Assembly: GCA_016711505.1 (NCBI GenBank) | Contig: JADJSV010000007.1 | Coordinates: forward strand, 121,190-185,189 | Direction of reading: 5' to 3' | DNA length: 64,000 nt | Source: Bacteroidota bacterium | GTDB taxonomy: Bacteria; Bacteroidota; Bacteroidia; AKYH767-A; 2013-40CM-41-45 | Shown here: positions 9,001 to 17,670 of the stretch, one piece after another | Numbering within the stretch: position 1 is the stretch's first letter | Layout of the letters: each line of letters starts with the position of its first letter | Position numbers and translations under genes: made by a program | The notes under the pieces: generated by a model | Databases searched by the model: none | Told to the model about the DNA's origin: nothing | The model's input: only the letters and a program-made list of their open reading frames with translations

Positions 9001-9565
9001 CTTCCGGTTGAATTGGAATATTTTCGTCAGTGATGGCGGCAAGGATTTCCACATCCTCATTAAGTTTTCCGGAAAGCTGTAGATTCAAACTTGAGTTTAC
9101 AAAAACATCCTGATTATTACCAAACGTTACACCCCTTGAAATACTTCCGCTACGTGTGAGCCCGGAAAGTTTGAATAATTCAGGCTCACGCGATTTCGCA
9201 GTATAGTAGAAAGGCAATTGCGAATTTGTACTGATTATCGCTTTGTTCTTGTGAGATATCTCCTTAGAAAACAAGAATGAGAATGCTCTGTATTTTATGA
9301 CAACTGAATCAGTGCTGAGTTTTTTATATGATTCTGAATTTTTATTCCAGCGTAATATGGAATTGATAAAATCGAAGGTATAAGCACTTGTGTCCACTGA
9401 TTGACCCAGAACAATCATACGGAATGTACCAGGGGCAATTGAAAAGGAGTCGATCTGTATACTGTCTGGAGCAATCGAAATAGTTTTCGTTCTCAGATTG
9501 CTCAGGTTTTGTCCAAAAGCGACTGAAATGAAAAATGAAAACAAGACTACAAGGCTTAACCGCAT
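6092..9565 (-). CDS. Large SprA-like outer-membrane protein
   Basis: An 1157-residue surface protein with a signal peptide (MRLSLVVLFSFFISVAFGQ). The middle holds strand motifs of the kind found in SprA: DYTIDYNTAELTFTTKRII near residue 310 parallels DYTVDYTLGRVKILNES of the sprA product in this window. The stretch LSGLTRSGSISRGVTFGNNQ and the following NLQLSGKLNEDVEILAAITD resemble a conserved plug or strand region. The C-terminal 600 residues alternate as in a large beta-barrel and end in F-R-A-F-F, a usual barrel terminus. It is therefore probably a large outer-membrane barrel distantly related to SprA. Function unknown. It is monocistronic, 130 bases from the next gene. Confidence 0.65.
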   Translation of the reverse strand: MRLSLVVLFSFFISVAFGQNLSNLRTKTISIAPDSIQIDSFSIAPGTFRMIVLGQSVDTSAYTFDFINSILRWNKNSESYKKLSTDSVVIKYRAFSFLFSKEISHKNKAIISTNSQLPFYYTAKSREPELFKLSGLTRSGSISRGVTFGNNQDVFVNSSLNLQLSGKLNEDVEILAAITDENIPIQPEGNTQQLQDFDKVFIQISNAKNKLIAGDFELKKPTGYFMNYYKKGQGAAFSSIIDIDTTKNQLVKIGGGLAVSKGKLARNTIATSEGNQGPYRLIGSNGETFIIILAGTEKIYLDGQLLQRGLQNDYTIDYNTAELTFTTKRIITKDSRVVIEFEYSDKNYARSLITFNSDYESRKLKLHLNIYSEQDSKNQALNIELDSAKKSLLASVGDSIQNAFYPTADSVEFNSSVVLYQKIDTITGSGTYSIFKYSTSADSAYWQVNFSEVGNFRGNYIQTSNSANGRVFKWVEPVNGIPQGNYAPVALLVTPKKQQMVTAGGEIILNSKNSVLFEGALSNYDVNLFSTLDKKNDAGYAAKIIYKNLIQLSQDTLKGWRLNSALNYEYTSKNFKPIDRYRNVEFERDWNLGTSSIYNDENIGSLQTTLSKPEALSVTYQIKTYLKGSAYNGLMHSESTKATWKKFDLISDASLLNTTGLLTKTNFIRHTTELSRPVWKLRLGVRESGERNRFLLKNSDTLSASSYSFNEIQAFLNTLDSTKAKATLVAKQRTDQLPVGEGFRNSTLAQELSLTTDFSTNQKHTVRTTTTYRKLSSADSALVQIEPTKTLLNRIDHFVSLFKGVLTATTYYEVGTGQERKQDYYYLEVPAGQGVYAYLEDYNGNGVKDLDEFAPAAFQSDAKFIRVFVPTNEYVITRSNRFSEVLTITPSGKSSSFQGKEKFIFRFTDQLSVSFDKKTKDETLLSSLNPFSLKLTDTSLIANNSSFRNTIYYNRNSPVYGFDFTIQEIRNKALLSNGFESRLNRNRIFNIRWNLNREFLLSNNYENGEKVNTSDFFSTRDYHIFSNAFEPKLSFQQGNSLRLSFSYRYSEKRNTIGEEKERAFLNKLNLESKYTTVNSGTITGKISYVKVKFNALQSSLLAYEMLEGFKPGENFIWNLSVQRNISSYMQLSLNYEGRKLQDSETVHTGGVQFRAFF

Positions 9566-9700
9566 CCGGGCACTTTTGATTGCGTAAATTTAACGTATCC
9601 GTTGAATTCAGGGGCTTTTTGGGGAATTAGATATTAACGGAATAGGGGCTGATGTATTGATGGAACAGGGCTTATTTTTTGGATCAAAATCTATCCCTGA

Positions 9701-10720
9701 CTAGGTCAATTTTCGAGGATGCTTGTACAGATATTTTGATTCGGTTTTCTTCTCGTGATCAAAATTGATTTCCCGCAATTTCCTTCCGTAATTATCATAT
9801 TCAATTTGTTTTCCTCTTTCGTAATTTAGTTTAGCACCGTCAGGGAATTCCTGTCCAGACATTGTATTGGACCAGAATTCAGCAACTATTCTATTCTTTG
9901 AATCTGTAATTATCGAATCTCTGCTGATTTTAATTTCATTGAATGGATTGTACATTATATGATCAACCAGATACCCATTGTTGAAATAAATTAAAGTATC
10001 ACGCATAGTAATTTCTTCGCTGTAAGAATTTGTTGTATCAATTATTTCATCAGGGTCTCTACCTGCAGAATTACAGCAACTACCTGAATAGGTAATTTTC
10101 CCTGAAATCTTCCCTTCGCGATTATAATTTGAAACTTCTCTGATGCTTTGATTAAAACTATCACCGAAATAATATTCTGTTAGATTTCCGTTTTTGTCAT
10201 ATTTGAAAAACCAGACATGCTTCTGAACCCATTCGTTGGAAAAGATATAATTTGAATCGACTTCGTCCGAAATTGAAAAAAATTGTGAGTTGTTTTGTTG
10301 CTTCAGTTCAGGGCTTTTCAGTTTCTTGATTGGCAGGTATGAAAATTCTTCTATCATTTCTTTTTTATCATTCTTATTATATGAGACCAAGAGTTTGCTG
10401 ATTGTATTTGGTGTTCCGTAGTCCACGCGGGAAAGCAAACGTCCCTTTTCATCATAACTTCGTTTCGACTTTTGTATAACTGAGTTTCTGCCTCTTCGTT
10501 TTGCAATACGTAAAATTTCGTTGCCATCTTTGTTTACAGAACATTGAACAATTGTATCTGAATTAGCTTTTACACCAGTATAAATTTCAAAAAAATCTTC
10601 AACAGTTTCATCTACAAGTGGTGTATCCAAAGAAAGTTCATTGTAAGGAATTTCAGTACGAAAACCATATTGTGCTACAACGGAAACAGGAAGTAAGAAA
10701 AATAAGATTATATATTTCAT
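9701..10720 (-). CDS. Secreted protein with YD-like repeats
   Basis: A 339-residue exported protein with a signal peptide (MKYIILFFLLPVSVVAQ). It contains spaced repeats like RHS/YD units: YDEKGRLLSRVDY (about 89-101), YDKNGNLTEYYFG (174-186), YNREGKISGKITY (199-211) and YDNYGRKLREINF (about 308-320). Such repeats fold as stacked beta-hairpins. The full RHS shell and a toxin tip are absent, so I do not call it a toxin. It stands alone next to the REP-like array. The function is unknown; similar short YD-repeat proteins are common in Bacteroidota. Confidence 0.65.
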   Translation of the reverse strand: MKYIILFFLLPVSVVAQYGFRTEIPYNELSLDTPLVDETVEDFFEIYTGVKANSDTIVQCSVNKDGNEILRIAKRRGRNSVIQKSKRSYDEKGRLLSRVDYGTPNTISKLLVSYNKNDKKEMIEEFSYLPIKKLKSPELKQQNNSQFFSISDEVDSNYIFSNEWVQKHVWFFKYDKNGNLTEYYFGDSFNQSIREVSNYNREGKISGKITYSGSCCNSAGRDPDEIIDTTNSYSEEITMRDTLIYFNNGYLVDHIMYNPFNEIKISRDSIITDSKNRIVAEFWSNTMSGQEFPDGAKLNYERGKQIEYDNYGRKLREINFDHEKKTESKYLYKHPRKLT

Positions 10721-10888
10721 CGGTTGTGCTTAATTAAAAAACAGGAATTTGGGTTTATCTATAAACCCAAATATAGCAAATTTGTATTATGGGGCTCAAT
10801 TGTAAATTATCAGACATAACAAAAGAACCTAATTTTCGAATTGAATTTTTTCTGTTTGTTTTCAATAATCAGAAATTACATCAAATCA

Positions 10889-11852
10889 TGTGCGACCCCT
10901 TCGGGGTCGTGGGGTCGGGTGTTTCATTCGTTTTTCTACAAATATGCGACCCCTTCAGGGTCGTGACATATTATCCCTTCTGGAACAATTCTTAAAAGCG
11001 AAATTAATATTTGGAAATGTGATTTCAGTTTGATCTTGGAAAACAGAAGCGTTGAAAATATTAATGTGTAATGTGATTTCAGTTTGATTTTAGAAAACAG
11101 AAACAGTTGCAAGACTAATAATTTGTAATGTGATTTCAGCCAGATTTTAGATAACAGTTTCAGTTAGTAACTGCCCGACCCTGAAGGGGTCGCACATTTG
11201 TAGAAACAAATTTACCATGCAATCCTATCGACCCCGAAGGGGTCGCACATGAATTGGAAGCCAGTTGCATTTTATTGAAAATGTTTAATTGAAATGTTAG
11301 TAGATTTTATACAACAGCAGCAGTTAGCAACAGCCCGACTCTGAAGAGGTCGCATATTTGTAAATAGAAATTAACCAACGAATCCTATTCGGTTTGATTT
11401 TTGACAACAGTATCAATTTGTAACTACCCGACCCTGAAGAGGTCGCATATTTGTAGAAAGAAATAAACATCGAATCCTATTCGGTTTGATTTTAGACAAC
11501 AGTATCAATTAGTAACTACCCGACCCTGAAGGGGTCGCACATTTGTAGATTAGATTGTAACAACCATATCGTATCGACCCCGGAGGGGTCGCACATGATT
11601 TGGAAAACAGTTGCATTTTATTGAAAATGTTTAATTGAAATGTTAGTTGATTTTAGACAACAGTATCAATTCGTAACTACCCGAGCCTGAAGAGGTCGCA
11701 TATTTGTAGATAGAAATTAACCAACGAATCCTACTCGGTTTGATTTTAGACAACAGTTGCAGTTCGCAACCACCCGACCTTGAAGGGGTCGCATATTTGT
11801 AGAAAGATATCAAACAGCATATCGCATCGACTCCGGAGGGGTCGCACATGAA
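10889..11852. repeat. Array of eleven REP-like palindromes
   Basis: No gene is visible between 10721 and 12058. Eleven copies of a GC-rich palindrome (gcgaccccttcagggtcg and its variants) start near 10892, 10945, 11176, 11228, 11336, 11429, 11521, 11575, 11682, 11774 and 11828. Two types alternate. Type A is linked to tttgtaga (mirror image tctacaaa); type B is linked to cacatga. The first two copies are in the opposite orientation to the rest. A larger unit of about 345 bases, with ttgaaaatgtttaattgaaa and gattttagacaacag, is repeated in tandem. The same A/B pair recurs at 59953-60030 and 61744-61825. This looks like bipartite REP/BIME sequence in an otherwise A/T-rich background. Confidence 0.85.
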
Positions 11853-12003
11853 TCGGAAGACAGTTGCATTTTTTGAAAATGTTTAATCGTACGATCAGAA
11901 TAGAAATCAAAAATTCAATTTGATAATTGAATTAATAAATGAAAGATAGATTGTATAATGGTAAGGTTTTACAATCATTTTGAAAGAAAATAAAAAATTG
12001 CCA

Positions 12004-12032
12004 TAAAAAAAGCCGCTTCATTTCGAAGCGGC
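12004..12032 (-). terminator. Intrinsic terminator of the uppS-bamA-skp operon
   Basis: On the minus strand a GC-rich stem (gccgcttc / gaagcggc, loop gaaat) is followed by seven Ts. It starts 27 bases after the stop of the second skp gene, as expected for the end of that operon. Confidence 0.88.
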
Positions 12033-12058
12033 CCTTTCATTTCGGTTAGACGAAAATA

Positions 12059-12568
12059 TTATTTGATTCCTAATTTAGCTTTTACCAGTGGCATAATGTT
12101 GTCACCTTCCTGTGCAAAGATCACTGATCCCAGACTTGTGTCAAAGATATAAGAGTAACTTTTTTCTTTGGCAATTTCTTTGATCGCATCTTCTGCTTTC
12201 TTTAATATCGGACCGTAGATCTCTTGCTTTTTGCTTTGGATAGACTCCTGAGCTGTCTGCTGGAAATCCTGGATTCTTTGCCCAAGATCAGTTAACTCTT
12301 TTTCTTTAGTTGCGCGGATCGCATCAGGTAAAGAATCTGCTTTTGACTGATACGATTGAAGTTTCGACTGGTATTCTGCAGTCATCGCTTTCAATTGTCC
12401 ATCCAAAGACTCACCGAATCTTTTTAATGTACTATCCGCTGATTTTGTTTGCGGCATTAACTGAATCAAGGCTCCTGAATCGATATGCCCGAATTTTAAA
12501 GTCTGAGCAACTGCTGTCATTCCTGAGAATAACATTACGATTGCCGCAAACAACATTTGTTTTTTCAT
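12059..12568 (-). CDS. OmpH/Skp-family periplasmic chaperone (second copy)
   Basis: A 169-residue periplasmic chaperone that should hold unfolded outer-membrane proteins on their way to BamA. It has a signal peptide (MKKQMLFAAIVMLFSGMTAVAQ), the family start LKFGHIDSGALIQLMP, a long helical hairpin rich in K, Q and E (about residues 50-125), and the closing segment with IAKEKSYSYIFDTSLGSVIF. This is the normal Skp layout. It lies 23 bases after the first skp gene, and an intrinsic terminator follows, so it closes the uppS-bamA-skp-skp operon. Paired skp genes after bamA are common in Bacteroidota. Confidence 0.92.
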   Translation of the reverse strand: MKKQMLFAAIVMLFSGMTAVAQTLKFGHIDSGALIQLMPQTKSADSTLKRFGESLDGQLKAMTAEYQSKLQSYQSKADSLPDAIRATKEKELTDLGQRIQDFQQTAQESIQSKKQEIYGPILKKAEDAIKEIAKEKSYSYIFDTSLGSVIFAQEGDNIMPLVKAKLGIK

Positions 12569-12591
12569 AATAGTGGTAATATAGGTTTAAA

Positions 12592-13257
12592 TTATTTTTT
12601 AGGTTGATCAGCATCCTTATTTTCTCTCGTCGGAGTTCTAGGTGTTGTAGTGCCAGACGGAGCGCTTCCTTTTGCTTCTTTCGTTGCAGCTTGTGCCGGT
12701 TTGTAGCCCATTGCTAAAAGGATATCATTACTCTTGTCGTATTTTGGATTTGTATACAACATGATCAGATCACTCGATTTGTCAAAGATCACAGCATAAC
12801 TTTGATCCGTTGCCATTTTCTTTACAGCATTGTAGATCTTATCCTGGATCGGCTTCACCACTTCTTGTTTCTTTTTGAAAAGATCACCATCGTAACCAAA
12901 GCGTTGTTTCTGAAGATCCTTTACATCTTTTTCTTTTGAAGTGATCTCATCCTGACGACGTTTTTTCATTTCTTCTGTTAAAAGAACTTGTTCCGCCTGA
13001 TAAGCTTTGTATAATTTGTCGATGATAGCGTATTTATCTTCGATCTCTTTTTGCCAGGTCAACGATAAATTGTCAAGTGTTTGTTGCGCTGTTTTGTATT
13101 CAGGAATATTTTCTAAAATATATTCACTGTTCACATACGCATATTTCTGAGCGTTGGCAGTGCCCATTGAAAGTATTGCAATCGCTGCGAAAGCAATAAT
13201 TCCTTTTACCATATTCATTCGTTTCATAACGGATGTTTTTTTGCTTGTCATTTTCAT
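12592..13257 (-). CDS. OmpH/Skp-family periplasmic chaperone (first copy)
   Basis: The first of two tandem Skp-like chaperones. Its signal peptide lies in KRMNMVKGIIAFAAIAILSM with cleavage after ANA. The mature part starts QKYAYVNSEYILENIPEYKT, followed by the coiled-coil tentacle (LTEEMKKRRQDEITSKEKDV) and the terminal strand SYAVIFDKSSDLIMLYTNP. A disordered tail rich in T, P, K and D ends the protein, which the second copy lacks. I start at the ATG at 13257, just after the bamA stop; the ATG at 13227 is an equally good start, while the upstream one at 13293 would overlap bamA. It probably serves the same client set as its neighbour. Confidence 0.9.
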   Translation of the reverse strand: MKMTSKKTSVMKRMNMVKGIIAFAAIAILSMGTANAQKYAYVNSEYILENIPEYKTAQQTLDNLSLTWQKEIEDKYAIIDKLYKAYQAEQVLLTEEMKKRRQDEITSKEKDVKDLQKQRFGYDGDLFKKKQEVVKPIQDKIYNAVKKMATDQSYAVIFDKSSDLIMLYTNPKYDKSNDILLAMGYKPAQAATKEAKGSAPSGTTTPRTPTRENKDADQPKK

Positions 13258-13276
13258 GGGAATCAAATTTATGAAT

Positions 13277-15772
13277 TTAAAACTGTTGTCCAATTGAGAA
13301 GTGGAATTGGCCTTTATTTACACCCGGATCATTCGGAATTTCATCAAATCCGTAACCCCAATCCAAACCGAGTAAACCAAATACCGGAAGATAAATTCTG
13401 ACACCCATACCCGCAGAACGTTTAGCGCTGAACGGATTAAATTCATTAAACTTTAACCAGGAATTTCCGCCTTCTGCGAAAGCAAGGAGATAAATAGTTG
13501 CTGATGGATTCAATGAAAGTGGGTATCTTAATTCTAAAGTGTATTTGTCAAAGATTGTGCCACCGACCTGTGCATTGTTGGCATTCCGCGGAGTCACAGA
13601 GTTGTTTGCATAACCTCTTAAAGCGATAATTTCCCGTCCATCCAGTGCATAACCGCTTAATCCGTCACCACCAAGATAGAATCGCTCAAATGGCGAAGCA
13701 CCCACATTTCGATTATATAAGCCTAAGAAGCCATATTGGATTTTTGTGTTCAGGACCAGATTACCTGCAAGTTTCGTAAACCAGCTGGAAGAAAACTTCC
13801 ATTTGTGATATTCAATGAATTTATACCGCTCTGCATCTGTCGCTGTTCTATAATCAATGTCGTTGAATAAAGAATATGGCAATGTAAACTGAAGAGTAAG
13901 CGATACAGTAGAACCTGTTCTCGGATAGATCGGTGCATCAACAGAGTTTCTTGAAATGGATTCCTGGAAACTCAGGTTATTCGAATAACCGTTTGCGAAA
14001 AGAAATGTTCCGCCATAATTGTTCAATACGTAATACTGATAACTTGCTTCAATATAATTTGTGAAATAATCATCCGGTTTTTTCAGACGTTTACCTAATC
14101 CAACTGAAGCTCCTGTGATCTCAATTGACTGACGATTTAATTCACCTTTTGAAACACCATTCGATTGAATAGATCGGAAGATGGAAACACTTAATGAATT
14201 CGGTTTTTTTCCACCTAGCCAAGGCTCAGTAAAAGAAGCATTATAAGATTGATAATATTTTCCATTCGTTTGCGCACGCAAACTCAATTTTTGTCCGTCA
14301 CCGGAAGGCAATGGCGAATATGATGCGCCGTTAAAAATATTTCTTGCAGAGAAATTGTTGAATGAAAGACCAAGCGTTCCAACAAGCTGATTAGAACCAT
14401 AACCTCCTGAAAGTTCTAATTGATCTGAAGGTTTTTCTTCTACTGTATACTCTATATCAACAGTTCCGTCAATTGGATTAGGTTTTGGATTAACGCCAAG
14501 TTTTTCCTGATCAAAATATCCTAATTGCGCAAGTTCTCTTTGTGTACGGATAATTTTCTCTCTTGAAAATAACTCACCCGGTTTTGTACGGATCTCCCGC
14601 ATGATCACGCGATCGTTTGTCTTTACATTTCCTACAACAGTTACTTTATTGATGCGTGCCTGCTTACCTTCATAGATGCGCATTTCAAGATCGATACTGT
14701 CATTCTCTACATTTACTTCAACAGGTGTTACTGAAAAGAAAAGATATCCATCGTCCATATAAAGCGAACTAATATCACGGCCACTCTGGTTCATGAATAA
14801 CCTTTCATCAAGTACACTTCCTTCGTAAATATCACCTTTTCTGATTCCAAGAATTGAATCTAAAACGTGAGATGTGTATTTGATATTTCCAACCCATGTG
14901 ATATTGCGGAAATAATATTGTTTCCCTTCATCAATTGTGATCCGGATATCAACTGTTTTTTCATCGTGTTTGAAAACTGTATCGCTTACGATCTTGGCAT
15001 CACGATATCCTTTATCGGTATACTTTGCTATAACCTTTGCTTTATCTTCCTGATATTTTTCGTCAAGGAACTTTGAAGAAGTAAAGATCTTATACCATTT
15101 CTTCACCTTCGTTTCTTTCATAGCCTTACGAAGTTTTTTGTCGGAGAAATAAGTGTTGCCTTCGAATTCAAGACTATGGATCTTGATCCTGTTCTTTTTA
15201 TCAACGTCGATGATCAATACAACTCTGTTTGCAAAAGTTGAATCTTTTACTTCGCGTACTTCAGCTGTTGCATTAAGGTATCCTTTCTCAATATAAAAAT
15301 CTACCACAGCAGTTTTTGTAGAAGCCAGTACACTTTCGGTTACGACTTTATCGCGTTCAAGTTTTATTTTCTCGCGAATTTTATCTGCATCAGATTTACT
15401 GACACCATTAAATTTAAAAGAAGAAAGTCTTGGACGTTCAGTTAATTTAAGTTCAAGAAAAATTGTTTTTCCCTGAATTCTCTGAACCAGAATCTGAATG
15501 TCAGAAAATAATCCTTGCTTCCAGAGATTTTTTATTGCGTCAGATGTTCTTTCACTTGGAACTTCAAGAGAATCTCCAACTGTTAATCCGGAAATACTGA
15601 TCAAAACATTTTCATCAAGATATTTTGTGCCTGTGATAACAACACCGCCAATTACATACGTACCCGGATTTCCGTAGTCGATCGATTGGGTTTCACCGCC
15701 GATCTGTACTTGTGCCGAAGCGGTAAAGACAGAGATAGTCAGGGCAATTACTGCCAGAAAGCGTTTTATCAT
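13277..15772 (-). CDS. bamA: Outer-membrane protein assembly factor BamA
   Basis: The essential insertase of outer-membrane beta-barrels. A signal peptide (MIKRFLAVIALTISVFTASA) is followed by POTRA repeats over about residues 35-430, with typical GV.I.G...... openings such as TYVIGGVVITGTKYLDENVL and linker RINKVTVVGNVKTNDRVIMR. The D15/Omp85 barrel follows to residue 831, with the signature region EKPSDQLELSGGYGSNQLVG and a final F (HFSIGQQF), the usual barrel end. The 831-residue length is normal for the phylum. The start overlaps the uppS stop by four bases (ATGA), and the skp genes follow, so production of the insertase is coupled to lipid-carrier synthesis and to its chaperones. Confidence 0.96.
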   Translation of the reverse strand: MIKRFLAVIALTISVFTASAQVQIGGETQSIDYGNPGTYVIGGVVITGTKYLDENVLISISGLTVGDSLEVPSERTSDAIKNLWKQGLFSDIQILVQRIQGKTIFLELKLTERPRLSSFKFNGVSKSDADKIREKIKLERDKVVTESVLASTKTAVVDFYIEKGYLNATAEVREVKDSTFANRVVLIIDVDKKNRIKIHSLEFEGNTYFSDKKLRKAMKETKVKKWYKIFTSSKFLDEKYQEDKAKVIAKYTDKGYRDAKIVSDTVFKHDEKTVDIRITIDEGKQYYFRNITWVGNIKYTSHVLDSILGIRKGDIYEGSVLDERLFMNQSGRDISSLYMDDGYLFFSVTPVEVNVENDSIDLEMRIYEGKQARINKVTVVGNVKTNDRVIMREIRTKPGELFSREKIIRTQRELAQLGYFDQEKLGVNPKPNPIDGTVDIEYTVEEKPSDQLELSGGYGSNQLVGTLGLSFNNFSARNIFNGASYSPLPSGDGQKLSLRAQTNGKYYQSYNASFTEPWLGGKKPNSLSVSIFRSIQSNGVSKGELNRQSIEITGASVGLGKRLKKPDDYFTNYIEASYQYYVLNNYGGTFLFANGYSNNLSFQESISRNSVDAPIYPRTGSTVSLTLQFTLPYSLFNDIDYRTATDAERYKFIEYHKWKFSSSWFTKLAGNLVLNTKIQYGFLGLYNRNVGASPFERFYLGGDGLSGYALDGREIIALRGYANNSVTPRNANNAQVGGTIFDKYTLELRYPLSLNPSATIYLLAFAEGGNSWLKFNEFNPFSAKRSAGMGVRIYLPVFGLLGLDWGYGFDEIPNDPGVNKGQFHFSIGQQF

Positions 15773-16518
15773 TTAGTGGGGGAGATTTGTGCACTTACCA
15801 TTCCGAATCTTCTTTCCCGGTTTTGGTAGTCAAGGATGGCTTTGTAAAATTCTTCTTTAGTGAATTCAGGCCATAATTTTTCTGTAAAATATAATTCTGT
15901 ATAAGCGAGCTGCCACAAAAGAAAATTACTGATGCGCGTTTCGCCACTGGTTCTGATCATTAATTCAGGATCAGGAATTCCATTCGTAGTAAGTGATGAT
16001 GAGATAAGTTTCTCATCAATGTTTTCCGGTGAAATTGTTCCGGTTTTTATACCTGCTGCAATTTTTTTCATTGCATTGGTGATCTCCCAGCGTGAAGAAT
16101 AACTCAATGCAAGAACAAGACTCATTCTGGTATTTTTAGATGTGTCTTTAATCGCTTCTGCTAATTCTGCCTGACAATTTCCCGGAAGTGAATCAAGATC
16201 ACCGATGGCTAATAACCTGATGTTATTTTTATTCAATGTCTCTTTTTCCTGAGCTATCGTATGGACTAATAATTCCATCAATGCATTCACTTCCTCTACC
16301 GGACGATTCCAGTTCTCTGTGGAGAAAGCATAAAGTGTCAAAAATTTAATACCCAGTTCTGCAGCTGCTTCTGTAGTATCACGAACAGATTTAACACCAT
16401 TTTGATGACCAAAAACTCTTTGTTCACCATGGCGCTCTGCCCAACGGCCATTACCATCCATGATGATAGCAACATGCTGAGGCAATTTTTCTGTATTTAT
16501 CTGATCTTTTAGACTCAT
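15769..16518 (-). CDS. uppS: Undecaprenyl diphosphate synthase
   Basis: The cytoplasmic cis-prenyltransferase that makes the undecaprenyl carrier for peptidoglycan and other surface polymers. The diagnostic segments are present: HVAIIMDGNGRWAERHGEQR with the catalytic Asp, then HQNGVKSVRDTTEAAAELG, LTLYAFSTENWNRP, and near the end the substrate-binding LMIRTSGETRISNFLLWQ and TELYFTEKLWPEF. I start at the ATG at 16518 (MSLKDQIN), eight codons after the first possible ATG, because homologues begin near here. It is the first gene of the operon and overlaps bamA by ATGA. Confidence 0.96.
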   Translation of the reverse strand: MSLKDQINTEKLPQHVAIIMDGNGRWAERHGEQRVFGHQNGVKSVRDTTEAAAELGIKFLTLYAFSTENWNRPVEEVNALMELLVHTIAQEKETLNKNNIRLLAIGDLDSLPGNCQAELAEAIKDTSKNTRMSLVLALSYSSRWEITNAMKKIAAGIKTGTISPENIDEKLISSSLTTNGIPDPELMIRTSGETRISNFLLWQLAYTELYFTEKLWPEFTKEEFYKAILDYQNRERRFGMVSAQISPTK

Positions 16519-16603
16519 TTGCAAAATTAGAAAGCGGCGCAAGTTAATAAAATAGCCCTCTTTTTTAAGGAGTTGGAGTGATAAAATGTGTTAATAGTTT
16601 TTT

Positions 16604-16755
16604 AGTGAGTAGTAATTGGTAAGTGGTGAGTAGCAATGCTCGTAAAAGGGTCGAGTATCAATTTCAATTGAGCTTTTTAAGGCAATTTGTTAATGAGAAT
16701 TTCTGTGAAATAAGAAAGCTGTGCTAATTACCACTCACTACTTACTACTCACCAG
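16604..16755. repeat. Inverted repeat of gtgagtag/aattggtaa words
   Basis: Left arm words (gtgagtagtaattggtaag, then tggtgagtagca) recur as complements in the right arm (tgctaattaccactcac, then tacttactactcacca). The about 75-base loop between them has no gene. It lies upstream of uppS and after the frameshifted DUF6089 gene, both on the minus strand. The same words recur around 51617 and 51764. Confidence 0.7.
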
Positions 16756-16760
16756 TTCTG

Positions 16761-17615
16761 TCAGTATCTCCTGAACTTGAACGGTTTACAAATATCTTTC
16801 AAAAAACTTGTCAATCGGAAATAGATGGTGACTCCACCAAATACGAACCAATCTTTATTTGTCGAATTTCCGCGTTGCTTGTAATTAAAGGTGGGCTGAA
16901 TTAAAGTTGGGTCGTTGTAGATAAATGACCTGTTTGACATGATCATCGCAACGGTTCCATTTGCTGCCTGCAGGAGAGCAGGATCAGGGGTATGTTGTGC
17001 TTACATCATCAATATAGTCAGAATACGACCGACGGGCTCCACTTCAATTCCAACCCCAAAGCGGCCGACATTGAATTTTAACCCACCTCCGATAGGAATT
17101 GCAATTGCTGTCCTCTTATACTTTTTGGTTCCATTTATTCCCTGACCTTCAGTACCTAAAGGTTGTAATTCGATCAGATCGTCACCAAAATAGGCTTTCG
17201 GATTAAATGTGAAAATACTGATTCCTGTAAAAATATAGGGTGTAAATGGATAGTCGGGCCGTCCTGTTTCGTAAGGCAAAAAATTGAACTCTATCTGAGG
17301 CGAGAGTTCCAGAATATTGCTTTCAAAATGGAGATTTCTGTCGACTTCATAGGCAGTCTTTGCATAGGCATCGTCTCCTGAGATCTTTCCATAATTTAAT
17401 TCAAGCTTCCAGCTCCAGCGGCGATCCCAGTTATGCCTGTAAAAAGCGCCGAAAGCGGGATGTAGGAAATCGGTATTGAATGTATGAGCGGAAAGTTCCC
17501 CTTTATAATTAGAGGCGCCGATCATTATTCCAAATTCATTGTATTGCGCTTTAACATTTGAAAATGAGGCAAATAGAATCGCAATGAGGCAATATTTTAT
17601 AAATCGGATCGGCAT
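16761..17615 (-). pseudogene. DUF6089-type barrel gene with two frameshifts
   Basis: A second DUF6089-type outer-membrane protein, 284 residues if repaired. The signal peptide (MPIRFIKYCLIAILFASFSNVKA) and the first about 190 residues are intact (for example GIMIGASNYKGELSAHTF and LQPLGTEGQGINGTKKYKR). The frame is then lost: after GVGIEV the sequence GARRSYSDYIDDVSTTYP is read only if one G is added to a GG near 17038. A second shift, one C too many in cccc near 16992, restores PDPALLQAANGTVA and the terminal DWFVFGGVTIYFRL. The two indels compensate each other. They sit in short G and C runs, so sequencing error is as likely as real decay. The intact neighbour at 17671 is the paralogue used for comparison. 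Confidence 0.8.
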
Positions 17616-17670
17616 GAATAGGATGGGTACAGAAGTCAGTTAACGGCTTTTGAACCGAAAAATTGAATGA

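Noticed and set aside
9701..10720. RHS-type toxin
   Set aside because: Only four short YD-like repeats are present; no RHS core, self-cleavage site or toxin domain is seen.
10789..10995. 68-residue ORF with MCDPFGVVGSGVSF-like words
   Set aside because: It is only the translation of REP-like repeats; the same words appear in repeats elsewhere. So are the ORFs at 11643-11849, 59771-60220 and 61748-61930.
10889..11852. CRISPR array
   Set aside because: The repeated palindromes are irregularly spaced, occur in both orientations, and the intervening sequences are themselves repeated. No cas gene is near.
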